A stretch of DNA of 32,884 nt from Vibrio sp. 10N.261.55.A7 (GCF_002877365.1 NZ_MCWZ01000288.1:1-32884), one strand, 5' to 3'; positions 8,440 to 18,942 are shown, counted from the first letter of the stretch. Made by a program: numbers and translations. The notes: generated by a model not told the origin, from the letters alone.

Positions 8440-9138
8440 ATGAGCCTTTGGCAAACAACATTAGAAGCATTGGCGCTGTTAGTGAGCCTAGACACTGAAT
8501 TATGGGAGATCGTTGCGGTCTCCTTTAGTGTTTCTTTGTCAGCGATATCTATTGTCTTGATCCCCGCTATTTTGTGTTCGTTCTTCCTTGCGTACACCGA
8601 ATTTAGAGGCAAATGGATATTGCTTTCGCTGATCAACACCCTTCAGGCCATTCCAACAGTCGTCATTGGTTTACTGCTTTATATGATGCTCTCTCGTTCT
8701 GGGCCACTTGGCGATCTGCAGCTTCTATTTAGTCAACGAGCAATGATCATTGGGCAGATGCTGATTTGCTTTCCTGTATTGGTTTCGATGATGCACGGTT
8801 CCCTGCAATCAAGTGATAGACGCTCTGTTGAAACATCCATCACTCTTGGTGTTTCGCTATACCGCGTTGCGTTGACGGTAATGTGGGAACTGCGTTTTCC
8901 ACTGATGGCTGCGGTTGTTGCTGCCTTTTCTCGCATTGTGACGGAAGTTGGCTGCTCGATGATGGTCGGTGGCAACATTATGGGGCTCACGCGCAACATC
9001 CCCACTGCTATTGCTATGGAAAGCCATAAAGGCGCGTTCGCACAAGGTGTTGCTCTAGGCATCGTATTACTCACGCTCGCTCTTGCACTCAACTCATCTT
9101 TGTCGATTATGCGCGGCAAAGGGTATTTACGTACCTAA
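8440..9138 (+). CDS. tupB: Tungstate ABC transporter permease TupB
   Basis: A 232-residue inner-membrane permease with five or six hydrophobic helices and the cytoplasmic coupling-loop region near TEVGCSMMVGGNIMG, where ABC importers carry the EAA-type loop. The ATG at 8440 is preferred over a TTG at 8401 because GAGGG lies at 8425-8429 and the protein then begins in the usual way with a short N-terminus before TM1. A gap of 93 bases separates it from tupA; tupC follows after nine bases. Together with TupA and TupC it should form the tungstate importer. Confidence 0.88.
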   Translation: MSLWQTTLEALALLVSLDTELWEIVAVSFSVSLSAISIVLIPAILCSFFLAYTEFRGKWILLSLINTLQAIPTVVIGLLLYMMLSRSGPLGDLQLLFSQRAMIIGQMLICFPVLVSMMHGSLQSSDRRSVETSITLGVSLYRVALTVMWELRFPLMAAVVAAFSRIVTEVGCSMMVGGNIMGLTRNIPTAIAMESHKGAFAQGVALGIVLLTLALALNSSLSIMRGKGYLRT

Positions 9139-9147
9139 CGAGGTTGT

Positions 9148-9861
9148 ATGACTATAAAAATAACGACAGAACAACTTTCAATGCGCTTTAAAGACCGCGT
9201 TCTTTTTCATATACCAGAGCTCTCTATCGGGCCAAGCGATGTTATCTATCTCAAAGGCGCCAATGGCGTCGGTAAAACAACTTTGCTAAAGATTTTGTCA
9301 GGGTTGATAAAACCAAGTTCGGGAAAGATTCATTTACCAAGCCGCCGATGGATGCAGAGGCTAACTTGTGTTGGACACAAAGACGTTATCTATTTGCATC
9401 AGTCACCTTACCTGTTTGATGGCACCGTTTATCAAAATGTGGTGTACGGGATACGCTTTCAGAAACAGTCTCAGATGGACAAACGTGTGCAAGTCATCAC
9501 AGCCTTAAGAATGGTTGGTTTAGAAACTTTAGCTGATGAACATATATCGGTATTATCTGGCGGTGAAAAGCAACGCGTGGCCATGGCTCGGGCTTGGATA
9601 CTAAAGCCATCAATATTGTTAATGGACGAACCCAGTGCCTCATTAGACCAAGAATCTATTCAGCGTTTGGTTGTGATGGCCAAAGATTTGATTGAAAGAG
9701 GCTCTAGCTTGGTGATCACCAGTCACCAAACCAATGCTTTGACTCAGTTATGTCGCAAGCAGTGGTGGATTAAGGATTCAACCCTATTGGAATCGCCAAT
9801 ATTGCAAATAATTACCGACTTAGAACAAGAGAAAACCTATGTTAAAACCAACGCAAACTAG
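9148..9861 (+). CDS. tupC: Tungstate ABC transporter ATP-binding protein TupC
   Basis: A 237-residue ATPase of the importer. Visible motifs: Walker [11 protein letters not shown]-loop region [11 protein letters not shown], signature [14 protein letters not shown], Walker [13 protein letters not shown] and the switch histidine in ITSHQ. CGAGG lies at 9139-9143, four bases before the ATG. Its end overlaps the mobA start by 23 bases, so uptake and cofactor genes form one transcript. Confidence 0.9.
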   Translation: MTIKITTEQLSMRFKDRVLFHIPELSIGPSDVIYLKGANGVGKTTLLKILSGLIKPSSGKIHLPSRRWMQRLTCVGHKDVIYLHQSPYLFDGTVYQNVVYGIRFQKQSQMDKRVQVITALRMVGLETLADEHISVLSGGEKQRVAMARAWILKPSILLMDEPSASLDQESIQRLVVMAKDLIERGSSLVITSHQTNALTQLCRKQWWIKDSTLLESPILQIITDLEQEKTYVKTNAN

Positions 9862-10426
9862 TTGGGTTATATTAGCTGGAGGACAAGCCACTCGAATGGG
9901 TGGTCAAGATAAAGGGCTGATCGCTCTTAATGATAAGCCTCTTATTCAGCACGTATTTGATCGCCTATTACCGCAGACTAAGAACATAACGATCAATGCG
10001 AATCGAAATTTATCGGTTTACGAGCAAATTGCTCCGGTCGTTTCTGATCAGTTTGAAGGTTACCCTGGCCCGTTAGGAGGAATTCATTCGGGGCTACTGA
10101 ATGCGACAAGTGATTGGGTCGGTTTTGTTCCCTGTGACAGCCCTATGATCAATAACGATTTGGTCGAGCGCTTTTGCATGTCGATAACAGAAGATGTCGA
10201 TATATTGGTTGCCCACGATGGTGAATACAAGCAACCAGTGTTCACTATGTTCAATAAGCGCGTTCTTAATAAGCTCGATGCGTTTTTAGAGCGTGGCGAC
10301 AGAAAAATCATTCTCCTTTATAAAGAGTGTCGAACTGAATACATTGATTTCAGCGATTCACCGGATTGTTTCCTCAACCTCAATACACCAGAAGAACTCA
10401 AGCAGTTTGGAGTGCTAACATCATGA
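9839..10426 (+). CDS. mobA: Molybdenum cofactor guanylyltransferase MobA
   Basis: A 195-residue nucleotidyltransferase that joins GMP to molybdopterin to give the MGD form of the cofactor. The N-terminal GTP-binding signature is [18 protein letters not shown], followed by [10 protein letters not shown] and the PCDSP metal motif. The length is normal for MobA. It overlaps tupC by 23 bases and ends in an ATGA overlap with the next gene. Confidence 0.93.
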   Translation: MLKPTQTSWVILAGGQATRMGGQDKGLIALNDKPLIQHVFDRLLPQTKNITINANRNLSVYEQIAPVVSDQFEGYPGPLGGIHSGLLNATSDWVGFVPCDSPMINNDLVERFCMSITEDVDILVAHDGEYKQPVFTMFNKRVLNKLDAFLERGDRKIILLYKECRTEYIDFSDSPDCFLNLNTPEELKQFGVLTS

Positions 10427-12216
10427 TACAACGCGAACTTCACCTCCCTCTTTTAGGGTTTGCTGCTTATTCTGGAACGGGAAAAACAACACTACTAGAA
10501 GCGTTACTACCAAAGCTTGTTGAGGCGGGGATCCGAGTGGGCGTGCTAAAACATGCTCATCATGACTTTGATGTCGATAAGCCAGGAAAAGACAGCCATC
10601 GCTTACGTAAAGCCGGCGCTTCTCAAATGCTCATCTCATCTCGAAACCGCCATGCATTGATGACTGAAACACCCGAGAGTGAAGCTGAATTTGATTACCT
10701 GCTTACCCGATTTGATGCTGCAAAACTAGACCTTATTTTGGTTGAAGGCTGCAAGAACATTGCTTTTCCTAAGATCGAACTCCATCGCGAAGAAGTGGGC
10801 AAACCTTGGCTATACCCACACGACAGCAACATTGTGGCTATTGCCGCCGATACTAAAGTGGACAGCCTACTTCCCCAAATCAACATCAATGATCTTGAAG
10901 GCATTTGCCAGTACATCTTAGATTATGTGGCCGATCATAATGGGACAAAACAACCGACAGCTGAAGTACAGAAGCCAGCGTCGAGTTGCTGCGATATTAT
11001 GTCTCCAGCTTTCTTATCAGTACAAGAAGGCCAAGACAAAATTCTCTCGAAGGTTTCTTCAACCGAGGGTATCGAAACCTTACCCGTGGAAAAATCCTAT
11101 GGTCGTGTGCTTGCAAGTAACATCACCTCTCCTATTCATGTTCCGCAGTATACTAACTCCGCGATGGATGGTTACGCCATCAGGGGTGACGATTTGGAGC
11201 GCGATGAGTACCACGTAGTTGGTGAAATACTCGCTGGATACTCTTATGACAAACCTCTCCAATTAGGTGAAGCGGTTAAGATTATGACGGGCGCTCCGAC
11301 TCCCCTTAACGCAGACACCGTGGTGATGCGAGAGCAAGCGACCGACAAAGGCGACACTGTCACCTTTGTCGGTGCTCTGATTAAACGAGGGCAAAATGTA
11401 CGTCAAGCAGGCGAAGACCTCTCGAAAGGTCAGGTTGTATTCGCTGAAGGAACTCGGATTGAATCACCGGAAATGGGTATGCTTGCATCACTTGGCTTCG
11501 CTCAATGCGACGTGCAACGGCCACTTCGTGTCGCGATTTTTTCAACGGGAGACGAAGTGCAAGCACCTGGAAGTGATCAAAAAGACAATACAATTTATGA
11601 TTCGAATCGCTTTACTTTGATTGGGCTGCTTGAAAGATTAGGTTGTGAGGTTATCGATTTTGGAATCTTAGAAGATAACCAACAAGTAATGATTGATGCG
11701 TTGGAAAAGTCAGCCCAACAAGCTGATCTTATACTGACATCAGGTGGTGTATCTGTCGGGGATGCAGACTATATCAAGTTGGCGTTAGAGCAACTTGGGA
11801 GTATCGATTTCTGGAGAATCAACATGCGACCAGGTAGGCCCCTCGCCTTCGGTCATATTAATGACAAGCCTTTCTTTGGTTTGCCTGGAAACCCAGTCGC
11901 AGTTATGGTCTCGTTTATTAACTTTGTTGAGCCTGCGATTCGAAAAATGCAAGGACAACAAGGTTGGTTGCCACTTAAAGTTCAAGCTGTCGCGTCAGAG
12001 CCTTTGCGATCTCGAATGGGTAGAACAGAGTTTAGCCGTGGCGTTTACTCGATTGACAGCCAAGGGCAACTAAAGGTTTCAACGACCGGAAAACAAGGAT
12101 CTGGAATCTTACGTTCGATGAGTGAAGCGAACTGTTTGATTGAGGTTTCTCCTTCTGTCGACACAGTAAAAATTGGAGAAAGCGTGACAATTATTCCTCT
12201 ACAAGGCAGAATCTAG
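10423..12216 (+). CDS. MobB-MoeA fusion: cofactor adaptor GTPase plus molybdopterin molybdotransferase
   Basis: A 597-residue two-domain protein. Residues 1 to about 170 are MobB-like: a P-loop in [11 protein letters not shown], then [11 protein letters not shown] and LILVEGCKN. After a short linker with a CC pair, residues from about 190 are MoeA: a [11 protein letters not shown] start, [37 protein letters not shown] and GLPGNPVA. MoeA inserts molybdate (or tungstate) into the adenylylated pterin; MobB helps MobA. The start is the ATG at 10423, which overlaps the mobA stop (ATGA) with GGAG ten bases upstream; a longer frame from 10366 would lie inside mobA. Fused MobB-MoeA proteins are known in Vibrio relatives. 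Confidence 0.93.
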   Translation: MIQRELHLPLLGFAAYSGTGKTTLLEALLPKLVEAGIRVGVLKHAHHDFDVDKPGKDSHRLRKAGASQMLISSRNRHALMTETPESEAEFDYLLTRFDAAKLDLILVEGCKNIAFPKIELHREEVGKPWLYPHDSNIVAIAADTKVDSLLPQININDLEGICQYILDYVADHNGTKQPTAEVQKPASSCCDIMSPAFLSVQEGQDKILSKVSSTEGIETLPVEKSYGRVLASNITSPIHVPQYTNSAMDGYAIRGDDLERDEYHVVGEILAGYSYDKPLQLGEAVKIMTGAPTPLNADTVVMREQATDKGDTVTFVGALIKRGQNVRQAGEDLSKGQVVFAEGTRIESPEMGMLASLGFAQCDVQRPLRVAIFSTGDEVQAPGSDQKDNTIYDSNRFTLIGLLERLGCEVIDFGILEDNQQVMIDALEKSAQQADLILTSGGVSVGDADYIKLALEQLGSIDFWRINMRPGRPLAFGHINDKPFFGLPGNPVAVMVSFINFVEPAIRKMQGQQGWLPLKVQAVASEPLRSRMGRTEFSRGVYSIDSQGQLKVSTTGKQGSGILRSMSEANCLIEVSPSVDTVKIGESVTIIPLQGRI

Positions 12217-12223
12217 CCCAAAT

Positions 12224-12249
12224 GGCTTGATTGGCTGACTGATCAAGCC
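12224..12249 (+). terminator. Stem-loop after mobB-moeA, possible weak terminator
   Basis: GGCTTGAT (12224-12231) pairs perfectly with ATCAAGCC (12242-12249) around a ten-base loop, just after the operon's stop codon. The following bases are only modestly T-rich (TAAATCCATTTT), so termination may be partial. Confidence 0.4.
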
Positions 12250-12332
12250 TAAATCCATTTTCTGAGTTTACTTTTTACAGAGTAGCCTCATTGCTAAAGG
12301 TCTCTATCTGAGCCTTTTTAAGAGTAATCACT

Positions 12333-12593
12333 ATGGTCCGTACAATTCTTTATACCTATAAAGACGAAGCGAAAGAGTTAACTTTTTCGTATGAGAAACA
12401 TCGTAATATTCACGAAGCCGTCGCTGAAGCTGAAGGGATTGATTTAACTGCGTTTTTAAAAATGGAACAACAAATAGAAGCCGTTTCAGACACTAAAGCC
12501 GTTCGAAACTACCGTGATAACCACTTTCAAAAGCTAGGCTTTGGAAAAATCACACTGAAGAAAAAAGACAATTTAGGTGTTGGCGAGAAGTAA
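12333..12593 (+). CDS. DUF2960-like small protein
   Basis: An 86-residue acidic/basic soluble protein starting MVRTILYTYKDEAKELTF, with a helical middle (NIHEAVAEAEGIDLTAFLKMEQQIE) and a C-terminal KITLKKKD segment. It resembles the DUF2960 family of gamma-proteobacteria, especially Vibrio; the function is unknown. AAGAG lies eight bases before the ATG. It ends before a strong bidirectional terminator shared with nagK. It has no signal peptide or membrane segment. Confidence 0.75.
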   Translation: MVRTILYTYKDEAKELTFSYEKHRNIHEAVAEAEGIDLTAFLKMEQQIEAVSDTKAVRNYRDNHFQKLGFGKITLKKKDNLGVGEK

Positions 12594-12635
12594 TCGCATG
12601 TAGATTTGGGCATCCAAATCGATACGCTAAAGAAG

Positions 12636-12664
12636 AAAAAGGCTTGCATCTGCAAGCCTTTTTT
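12636..12664. terminator. Bidirectional terminator between the DUF2960-like gene and nagK
   Basis: A near-perfect palindrome, AAGGCTTGCA-TC-TGCAAGCCTT, flanked by A-run and T-run (A from 12636, T to 12664). It works in both directions between convergent genes. Confidence 0.88.
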
Positions 12665-12684
12665 AAATTGGATTTCTCGTTCTA

Positions 12685-13593
12685 TTATTTGATGTTAAGG
12701 AACGCCGCACCGCGAACACCGCCTGAATCACCGTGCTTCGCTTTAATGATCTTAGGACACTTCGCAACAGATAATAGGTACTTTGGCACACGCTTCGGCA
12801 TCTCTTCATAGATAAGCTCGAAGTTAGACAAACCACCACCCAATGCAACAACATGTGGATCGTTAGCACTGAAGATGTTCGCGAAACAAATGGCTAATAA
12901 TTCCATAAAGCGGTCAACATGCTCAACGGCATTAGCATCACCACTTTCATTTGCCTTAATGATCTCGACGGCTTTCTTTTTCTCGCCGTAGTAGTGCTCA
13001 TAAAGCAACTCAAAACCACGGCCAGACAGGTAATTATCTAAACACCCTTTTTTGCCACAACCACAGTCAAGCAAAGGCGCGTTTTCACCAAGGTGGAACC
13101 ATGCATCGATAGGAAGGCGCGTATGGCCAATTTCACCAGCAACGTTGTTTCGGCCGCCGAACACTTTACCATCATAGATAAGTCCGCCACCAAATCCTGT
13201 TCCAAGGATAAGCCCCATGACACTCGGCTCATCTTTTAATTCTTCATCCCATGCTTCAGAAAGTGCAAAACAGTTTGCGTCGTTTTCAACTTTCACGCTG
13301 CGACCCAGTGTTTTTTCAAGATCGACGCGCAATGGCTGACCCTTTGCCGCTGGGACATTCACAGTAAGAACGGTTCCGTCGTCAGCGTCTTCCATGCCAG
13401 GGAAACCTAGACCGATTTTGCCTTCACAATTGAACTGTTGGTCGTATTTTTTAACCAGATCGGCGATGGTTTTGACTAACAGTGAATAATCTTCAGTCGG
13501 TGTTGGTACACGTTCTGTTGCGACTCTTTCCAAGTTCTGATCAAAAGCGCCAAATTCAATCTTAGTGCCGCCCATATCAAAGCCGTAATACAT
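12685..13593 (-). CDS. nagK: N-acetyl-D-glucosamine kinase NagK (ROK family)
   Basis: A 302-residue cytoplasmic sugar kinase that makes GlcNAc-6-phosphate, feeding chitin and cell-wall amino-sugar recycling. It starts [18 protein letters not shown], very like E. coli NagK, with the ATP-binding DMGGTK motif, the [12 protein letters not shown] sugar-binding segment, GTGFGGG, and the ROK zinc site around GHTRLP and [17 protein letters not shown]. The length fits NagK (about 303). AAGGAG at 13602-13607 lies eight bases before the ATG. It appears to be monocistronic. Confidence 0.92.
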   Translation of the reverse strand: MYYGFDMGGTKIEFGAFDQNLERVATERVPTPTEDYSLLVKTIADLVKKYDQQFNCEGKIGLGFPGMEDADDGTVLTVNVPAAKGQPLRVDLEKTLGRSVKVENDANCFALSEAWDEELKDEPSVMGLILGTGFGGGLIYDGKVFGGRNNVAGEIGHTRLPIDAWFHLGENAPLLDCGCGKKGCLDNYLSGRGFELLYEHYYGEKKKAVEIIKANESGDANAVEHVDRFMELLAICFANIFSANDPHVVALGGGLSNFELIYEEMPKRVPKYLLSVAKCPKIIKAKHGDSGGVRGAAFLNIK

Positions 13594-13745
13594 GAAATTC
13601 TCTCCTTAGTAGAGCCCAAAATCGGAGCTCAAAATTATTCTTGTTGCATTATCCACATACCTCAGCCTACAAACCGTGACCTGGAACTTATTTATTTATA
13701 GACTTCATGCAACAAGCCATGTCTAACGAACGAAATTCATATTTC

Positions 13746-14492
13746 TTAGAGTTGGCTCTCGAAATTCAACTCTTTGAGGAAACGTTTCAACGCCGGTTTC
13801 GAAAGATCAGGTTTCAACCTTGTTTTGGTTAGCAAATAGCTCTCCTTAAAGGTCTCAAACCACATTTCAAGTACACGACTTGCTTCTTGCTCACCGACTT
13901 TTTCTAATACAATGGCGGCGACTTCAGCCGTCGACAAATGGTCTTCATTATCAGATTTTCTCATCATATATTGAGAAACTGAATCAGGTTTGATAGAGAA
14001 AACGGGAAGCGATTGCAAATATTCTGAACGACGGAATATTTTCCTAGCTTCTCTCCAGCTGCCATCAATAAATATCAATAGTGGCGTTTTATTGTCTACC
14101 AGTTTTGCATGTGATTCAGATTCTTCAATAAGGCGTGATTTATCATCGACATACTCTTCAGGAAAAACCACCATAGGAAAGTAGTTAGGATCACAAAGCA
14201 TGTCGAGCATCTCTTGTTCAGGCTCGGTGCGATTCCATTGATACACGCTGGTTTCTTGTACAACGTCTGCAATCAATCTACCCGTGTTACTCGGCTTAAA
14301 CACTTCATTTTCTGACACGATCAACATAGCTGCAACGCCAGTGTCTACGCTTGGCTGGTAATCACAAAGACAATGCTTGGTTGCGACTTGGCAATATTCA
14401 CAACGCGATACCTTTGCACCACGTGCTTTGAACGTACGTGTAGACAGGCTTTGTCGATGCTGATAAAGGCGATGAAAGGCGTGGATTCTCAT
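13746..14492 (-). CDS. tapT: DTW-domain tRNA-uridine aminocarboxypropyltransferase (TapT-like)
   Basis: A 248-residue enzyme of the DTW family. E. coli TapT uses S-adenosylmethionine to make acp3U at position 47 of tRNA. Visible: a zinc-knuckle-like CEYCQVATKHCLC near residue 31-43, the family signature FIDGSWREARKIFRRS (a DGSW form of DTW), and LSTAEVAAIVLEKVGE. The N-terminus (MRIHAFHRLYQHR) is slightly longer than in short homologues; no Shine-Dalgarno sequence is obvious before the ATG at 14492. It is transcribed divergently from the hydroxylase-like gene at 14581. Confidence 0.87.
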   Translation of the reverse strand: MRIHAFHRLYQHRQSLSTRTFKARGAKVSRCEYCQVATKHCLCDYQPSVDTGVAAMLIVSENEVFKPSNTGRLIADVVQETSVYQWNRTEPEQEMLDMLCDPNYFPMVVFPEEYVDDKSRLIEESESHAKLVDNKTPLLIFIDGSWREARKIFRRSEYLQSLPVFSIKPDSVSQYMMRKSDNEDHLSTAEVAAIVLEKVGEQEASRVLEMWFETFKESYLLTKTRLKPDLSKPALKRFLKELNFESQL

Positions 14493-14580
14493 GATAATGG
14501 ATTAGTACTAGAATGTTGACGGCATTGTACTTACAGTACGATAAGAAGCAAAGCGCGGCATCACTAAGGTAGTCAATTAA

Positions 14581-15366
14581 ATGGACCATGAGTTATTGAG
14601 ATTGGTATTTTTCGTCTTAACGTTTGTATTATGTGCAACTTGGGAGTGGCTAGCACCGAAAAAAGGACTCACACAAAACAAGCTCACACGATGGGCAAAC
14701 AATCTCGCACTGATTTCAATAAGTAGCATTCTTGTGTCACTGCTTTTGCCCATTGTGGCTTATCAGGCGGCACATTACGCCATGAATAATGGTATAGGGC
14801 TGTTTAATCAGTTCTCTATTCCATTAGTTGTCATGCTGTTTATTTCCATTCTTATTTTGGATTTCGCCATTTATTATCAGCACGTCCTTTTCCATCGAGT
14901 ACCTATACTTTGGCGTTTGCATCGAGTGCACCATGCTGACCAAGACATTGATATGACCACTGGTGCGCGCTTTCACCCAATTGAGATCATTTTATCCATG
15001 CTGATCAAAATGGGCGTGGTAATGGCACTTGGTATTCCACCGACCGCCGTCATCGTTTTTGAAATCATACTCAACGTGAGCGCAATGTTTAACCACAGCA
15101 ACGCTCGACTCTACCCTTCAGCAGATCGACTCGTTAGGAAATGGATTGTAACGCCCGATATGCACAGAGTGCATCATTCCGTCATTGTGAAAGAAACGCA
15201 TTCGAATTTCGGCTTCTTTCTATCTGTTTGGGATCGCTGGTTTAAAACGTATACGGCCCAACCTAAATTGGGTCACGATGATATGGTGATTGGATTGCCC
15301 ATTTTCAAAGGGGCGAGAGAGCAATGGTTGGACAAAATGCTGACTCAGCCTTTCAGAAAAAGCTGA
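14581..15366 (+). CDS. Sterol desaturase / fatty acid hydroxylase family protein
   Basis: A 261-residue membrane di-iron protein. Hydrophobic helices lie at about 3-20, 40-62 and 78-100. Histidine clusters of the family follow: HVLFH (about 103-107), HRVHHADQD, a histidine in the MFNHSNAR segment, and HRVHHS. These ligate two irons used to hydroxylate or desaturate lipid chains. The substrate cannot be read from sequence. The last bases of the gene form half of a perfect 11-base inverted repeat that may end the convergent chemotaxis-receptor transcript. Confidence 0.88.
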   Translation: MDHELLRLVFFVLTFVLCATWEWLAPKKGLTQNKLTRWANNLALISISSILVSLLLPIVAYQAAHYAMNNGIGLFNQFSIPLVVMLFISILILDFAIYYQHVLFHRVPILWRLHRVHHADQDIDMTTGARFHPIEIILSMLIKMGVVMALGIPPTAVIVFEIILNVSAMFNHSNARLYPSADRLVRKWIVTPDMHRVHHSVIVKETHSNFGFFLSVWDRWFKTYTAQPKLGHDDMVIGLPIFKGAREQWLDKMLTQPFRKS

Positions 15367-15372
15367 GTCAGC
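15339..15372 (-). terminator. Perfect 11-bp inverted repeat at the hydroxylase stop codon
   Basis: GCTGACTCAGC (15339-15349) and GCTGAGTCAGC (15362-15372) are exact reverse complements around a 12-base loop. On the minus strand the stem is followed by ATTTTG, so it can act as terminator for the chemotaxis-receptor gene while lying partly inside the convergent coding sequence. Confidence 0.55.
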
Positions 15373-15464
15373 GTTAGGTTAAGTGCTAAATGCTAGTGCT
15401 AAGCGTAAGTGCTGCTTTTAATGCAGATGTATAAGACCGGCAAAATACAGTGGTTAAGATGCCA

Positions 15465-17528
15465 CTAAAGCACGTATTTATGTAGCATAGCTTGTTGGTG
15501 ACCGGCTATTTCGGCCACTTGCTCAGAGCTTTCAACCATTGAGTTCAATTGGTATTTGGTCTCTTCGCCCTGCAGTGAAATGTTGGAAATGGATTCGCTC
15601 ACATCACTCGTCGCACGCTCTTGCTCTTCGGTAGCGATGGTGACCTGCTCAACACGCGCTTGAATATCGTTGACTGCACTTTCTATGTCACCAAATGTCG
15701 ATTTCACTTCTTCACTTGAAGCCAGTGCGGATACCATCTCACGGCGCGATTCTTCAACGGCTTCTCGTGATTTTTGTGCAGCAGCGATCAGTTGATTCAT
15801 CTTAATTCGAATATTTTCTGTCTGCTGCGAGGTGCCGCTCGCGAGTTGACGAACTTCATCGGCGACGACGGCAAAACCACGGCCTTGCTCCCCTGCTCTT
15901 GCCGCTTCTATCGCAGCATTTAATGCCAGTAAATTAGTGTTATCCGCAATGCCCGAAATAAGCTCAACCATCTCTTGTATCTGCTTAACACGATGATCAA
16001 GTTCAACCATGGCCGACTCATTGATGTCTAGTGTTTGTTCAAGTTTCTCAAGGCGTTGTCTGTTTTGATCAACGGCTTTTAAGCCTCGGTTCGATTGTTC
16101 ACTGGCATGACGAGAATCTTTAAAGGATTCACTGGTGATATTTGAAATCTCTTTTATTGACGCTTCAAGCTCCGTCACTGTCGTGACCATGTTGGCGAGA
16201 GATTCATTCTGTTTGATAAGGGTCTTACTCGAGCTCTCAGCAGCGTCGTAGCTGATTTCTGCTGTCTGGTATAAGGTTTCACAGTTTCTCGTGACCACTG
16301 ATATAGATTCTTTCGTGGAATCAATTACCTGGTTTAGCTTACGAGCGACTTCTTGAAATTCAAACGGGCCAACCATTGGCACACTGGAAGATAAATCGTG
16401 ATCGGCCATCAATGTTAGGTGTTGTTTAACATTTTTCAAACTGCGGTTTAACCACCCGCGGATACCAATCCCAAAACCCACGATGACAAGAGCAATGATA
16501 GAACCAATCAAAATGAGTAGATAAAAAGTATTTGAGATTGTGGTGTTCACCGCGTTTTCGCGTTGCTCAATAAGGATCATCGCTGCTTGAGAGTTAGCGT
16601 CCAAATTTTCAATCGTTTGATTTGCAAGCATGGTTACCTGCTCGACAAGCGCTGTTTGTTCATGAACAAGCTCTAACCTTTTTAGAACATTGGGTAGAAT
16701 CCCATTCGCTTCGAAGCCCTCTTTCACCATCTCATAGGACGTAATCAAACTTGCGAATTCAACAATATCTGGGTGCCAGTCTTTAAATTCATCATAAGCA
16801 AGGTTGATGCTCGAGAGTCGATATCTTAGCTCTTGATACTCATCCTTTGCTTTTTCCATGTCCTTTTGCATGACTAGGAGTAAGAAAAAGCTTTCAAGCG
16901 CACTGGCACTCGAAATAAAGCGATTTGCTGCGTCTGCAGACAAAGGGTTGTCAGTAGATAGAAATGAAGCAATACGATTCATTTCAGGACCAAGAGAACT
17001 AAGCCCGTAACGAAACGAAGGAACTTGCTTGTCTATGACAGCTTGTTGTTCAAGTAATCCTCTTTGAGAATTTAAAACTTCGAAAGTTACTGAATTAAGT
17101 TGCTGTATTAACGAAGGTAAGCTGACAGCGTCAGATTCCAGCTGATTATCTTTGCTGTCAGTCGAAGGGGTAGTTCCTTCTGTTGTTAAACTGGCAAAAC
17201 GCTGACTTACCTCGCCTACTAATAGATTGCTTTCTGCGATAAGTTCTTCTATTCCAATTTGATCATGTTGTAACTGTTCTAAAGTCGTCACTTGAGTGGC
17301 GTAACTTAACCTTTTTACTTGTTCTAAAATTGTTTGAGTCAAGTTGGCATTATTGATTGCCAACGGCAGCGCTTCGTCTGATAACACACTAAACTCAGAA
17401 CCGACTCGTTCGACACTTTTAAAACTGGTAAAAGAAAAAAGACTGATTAATAGTAGTATGATGATGAACACGACATTGATCGTTTGCACCAATGATATAG
17501 ATGGTGATTTGTTTCTTTTATTATTCAT
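15465..17528 (-). CDS. Methyl-accepting chemotaxis protein
   Basis: A 687-residue receptor. TM1 is at about 12-32, followed by a long helical periplasmic sensor (about 33-325) with no recognisable PAS/Cache signature, TM2 (about 330-352), HAMP, and a cytoplasmic methylation/signalling hairpin. The tip sequence [20 protein letters not shown]...[19 protein letters not shown] binds CheA/CheW. The end (HKYVL) lacks the NWETF-type pentapeptide that tethers CheR. The ligand is unknown; the helical sensor resembles HBM or four-helix-bundle types. It is probably monocistronic. Confidence 0.93.
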   Translation of the reverse strand: MNNKRNKSPSISLVQTINVVFIIILLLISLFSFTSFKSVERVGSEFSVLSDEALPLAINNANLTQTILEQVKRLSYATQVTTLEQLQHDQIGIEELIAESNLLVGEVSQRFASLTTEGTTPSTDSKDNQLESDAVSLPSLIQQLNSVTFEVLNSQRGLLEQQAVIDKQVPSFRYGLSSLGPEMNRIASFLSTDNPLSADAANRFISSASALESFFLLLVMQKDMEKAKDEYQELRYRLSSINLAYDEFKDWHPDIVEFASLITSYEMVKEGFEANGILPNVLKRLELVHEQTALVEQVTMLANQTIENLDANSQAAMILIEQRENAVNTTISNTFYLLILIGSIIALVIVGFGIGIRGWLNRSLKNVKQHLTLMADHDLSSSVPMVGPFEFQEVARKLNQVIDSTKESISVVTRNCETLYQTAEISYDAAESSSKTLIKQNESLANMVTTVTELEASIKEISNITSESFKDSRHASEQSNRGLKAVDQNRQRLEKLEQTLDINESAMVELDHRVKQIQEMVELISGIADNTNLLALNAAIEAARAGEQGRGFAVVADEVRQLASGTSQQTENIRIKMNQLIAAAQKSREAVEESRREMVSALASSEEVKSTFGDIESAVNDIQARVEQVTIATEEQERATSDVSESISNISLQGEETKYQLNSMVESSEQVAEIAGHQQAMLHKYVL

Positions 17529-17622
17529 GGGGTTGTCTAGCTAGCATAACGACATTGTTAACAGGGATGCTAAGACCTTAGTATGACAAATCAATTTCAA
17601 CTTTATTTCGTTAGTATTTCAA

Positions 17623-18150
17623 ATGACTAGAATTTATACAGCTTTGCTGTTTTCTTTAATTATCGCGCAAATCACTGGATGCTCTAGCCCATCGACATCC
17701 AGTGCCAGTTCATCAACTAGCACAAGTGCCACGGGTTACTCGTCTACGCTCACTCACGACCAAGAAAAGACCAAATCTTCATTCTTATCCGTCTACAACC
17801 GATGGGAAGGTGTGCCTTACCGTTTGGGCGGGAACACATTTCAAGGCATTGATTGTTCGGCATTTGTACAAATTGCATACCGTGATGCTTTGAGCGTTGA
17901 TTTACCTAGAACCACGCAACACCAAAGTAAAGTTGGCGCTTCGGTAAACTACAATGACGCTGAGGTGGGAGATTTAATTTTCTTTAAGACGTCTAGAACG
18001 ACTCGGCACGTCGGTGTCTATATGGGAAATCGTCAATTTCTACATGCATCAACGTCAAAAGGAGTGATAATTTCTCGGGTAGATAACCCCTATTGGGCTT
18101 CAAAATTTTGGCATTTTAGACGAGTAGCGCACTCGCCTAAAATTAACTGA
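17623..18150 (+). CDS. NlpC/P60 cell-wall hydrolase lipoprotein (NlpC/Spr-like)
   Basis: A 175-residue predicted outer-membrane lipoprotein. The signal peptide ends in the lipobox ITGC with Cys20; a Ser/Thr-rich linker (about 21-45) leads to the NlpC/P60 peptidase domain with Cys78 (GIDCSAF), His129 (RHVGVYMG) and His141 (FLHAST). This family cuts stem-peptide cross-links in peptidoglycan. All catalytic residues are present. It is divergent from the chemotaxis receptor, with less than 100 bases between them. Confidence 0.92.
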   Translation: MTRIYTALLFSLIIAQITGCSSPSTSSASSSTSTSATGYSSTLTHDQEKTKSSFLSVYNRWEGVPYRLGGNTFQGIDCSAFVQIAYRDALSVDLPRTTQHQSKVGASVNYNDAEVGDLIFFKTSRTTRHVGVYMGNRQFLHASTSKGVIISRVDNPYWASKFWHFRRVAHSPKIN

Positions 18151-18181
18151 GAATAAATCGAGGGTATAAAAAGGTAAGAAA

Positions 18182-18526
18182 TTAATCGTAAGTGGCAACA
18201 GCGACATCGAAGAGGTTTTTTACGAGTGCTATGTATTCGTCTAAGAAAGTGATTTGTTCGTTGGTCGCAGGTTTTGCCCATACACCGGCAAGTACTTCAC
18301 CTAAATCTTCTACGACTGAATCAGCTTCTTTAAGCAGCTGAAATCGAACACTAGAATGCAACTCTGGGTTTTGATCAAAAATAGCCATAATGTTGCTCGC
18401 TACCATATCGGTTGCGACATCTTCAACACTCTCTGCTCCAGTATCCCCATCTCTAGCGGTGAATACATCCAGATTGAATGCCAAATGTTCTATTAAAGCT
18501 AAGTATCCATCGGTTTCTACAACCAC
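18182..18526 (-). CDS. DUF3802-like small acidic protein
   Basis: A 114-residue, strongly acidic, all-helical protein starting MVVETDGYLALIEHLAFN, without signal peptide or membrane segment. It resembles the DUF3802 family of Vibrio; the function is unknown. The start ATG at 18526 has GGAG nine bases upstream. It is convergent with the NlpC/P60 gene, with about 31 bases between the stops. Confidence 0.75.
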   Translation of the reverse strand: MVVETDGYLALIEHLAFNLDVFTARDGDTGAESVEDVATDMVASNIMAIFDQNPELHSSVRFQLLKEADSVVEDLGEVLAGVWAKPATNEQITFLDEYIALVKNLFDVAVATYD

Positions 18527-18942
18527 ACTAAAATCTCCGAGTTGCTATGTACATTGAGAATAAACTCTCCCCTAATATTAAGACAACTATACAAGTTTTA
18601 ACAACCTGATTATAGCGATGAGCGCACCTAAACGTGAACTAATGACAAAGCTAACCATTACAGAGGAATTCGAATCGAAAACAAATACTAATCAAATTCT
18701 TCTTTAAATGTTTTATATCAAAAGTAATTAGAGTGATGACAGTGCCATAAATCAGGAATATCTAGCCGTATTCCTCTATTTTGGGGCTACGCTTTATGAG
18801 CGTCATTGTTTAACCTCACACTTCATTACTTTTACAGTAAAATGTCGTGTTTTTGTCCTATTTCTTGAAAACCAAGCCAGAAAAGCCAACTTTATTGTCC
18901 TAAACTGTCTATAAATAAGTACTTATCTCAAGGATTTTTACT
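18527..18942. other. 416-base gap before the fructosamine-kinase-like gene; no gene seen
   Basis: This A+T-rich stretch holds the divergent promoters of its two neighbours. No credible open frame was found. Two copies of TTGTCCTA lie about 43 bases apart (near 18853 and 18895) and a five-base-pair hairpin (ACGCT-TTATG-AGCGT, 18789-18803) is present; neither could be assigned. AAGGA at 18930-18934 is the ribosome binding site of the next gene. Confidence 0.6.

Noticed and set aside
8733..9119. 128-codon open frame antisense to tupB
   Set aside because: It mirrors a real membrane-protein gene; no recognisable motif or start signal.
15373..15415. Degenerate AGTGCT/ATGCT micro-repeats after the hydroxylase-like gene
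   Set aside because: Short, irregular and not resembling any known repeat or attachment site.
18851..18902. Repeated TTGTCCTA in the 18527-18942 gap, also seen near 7340
   Set aside because: An 8-base match in A+T-rich DNA is too short to separate from chance; no palindrome or promoter alignment supports it.
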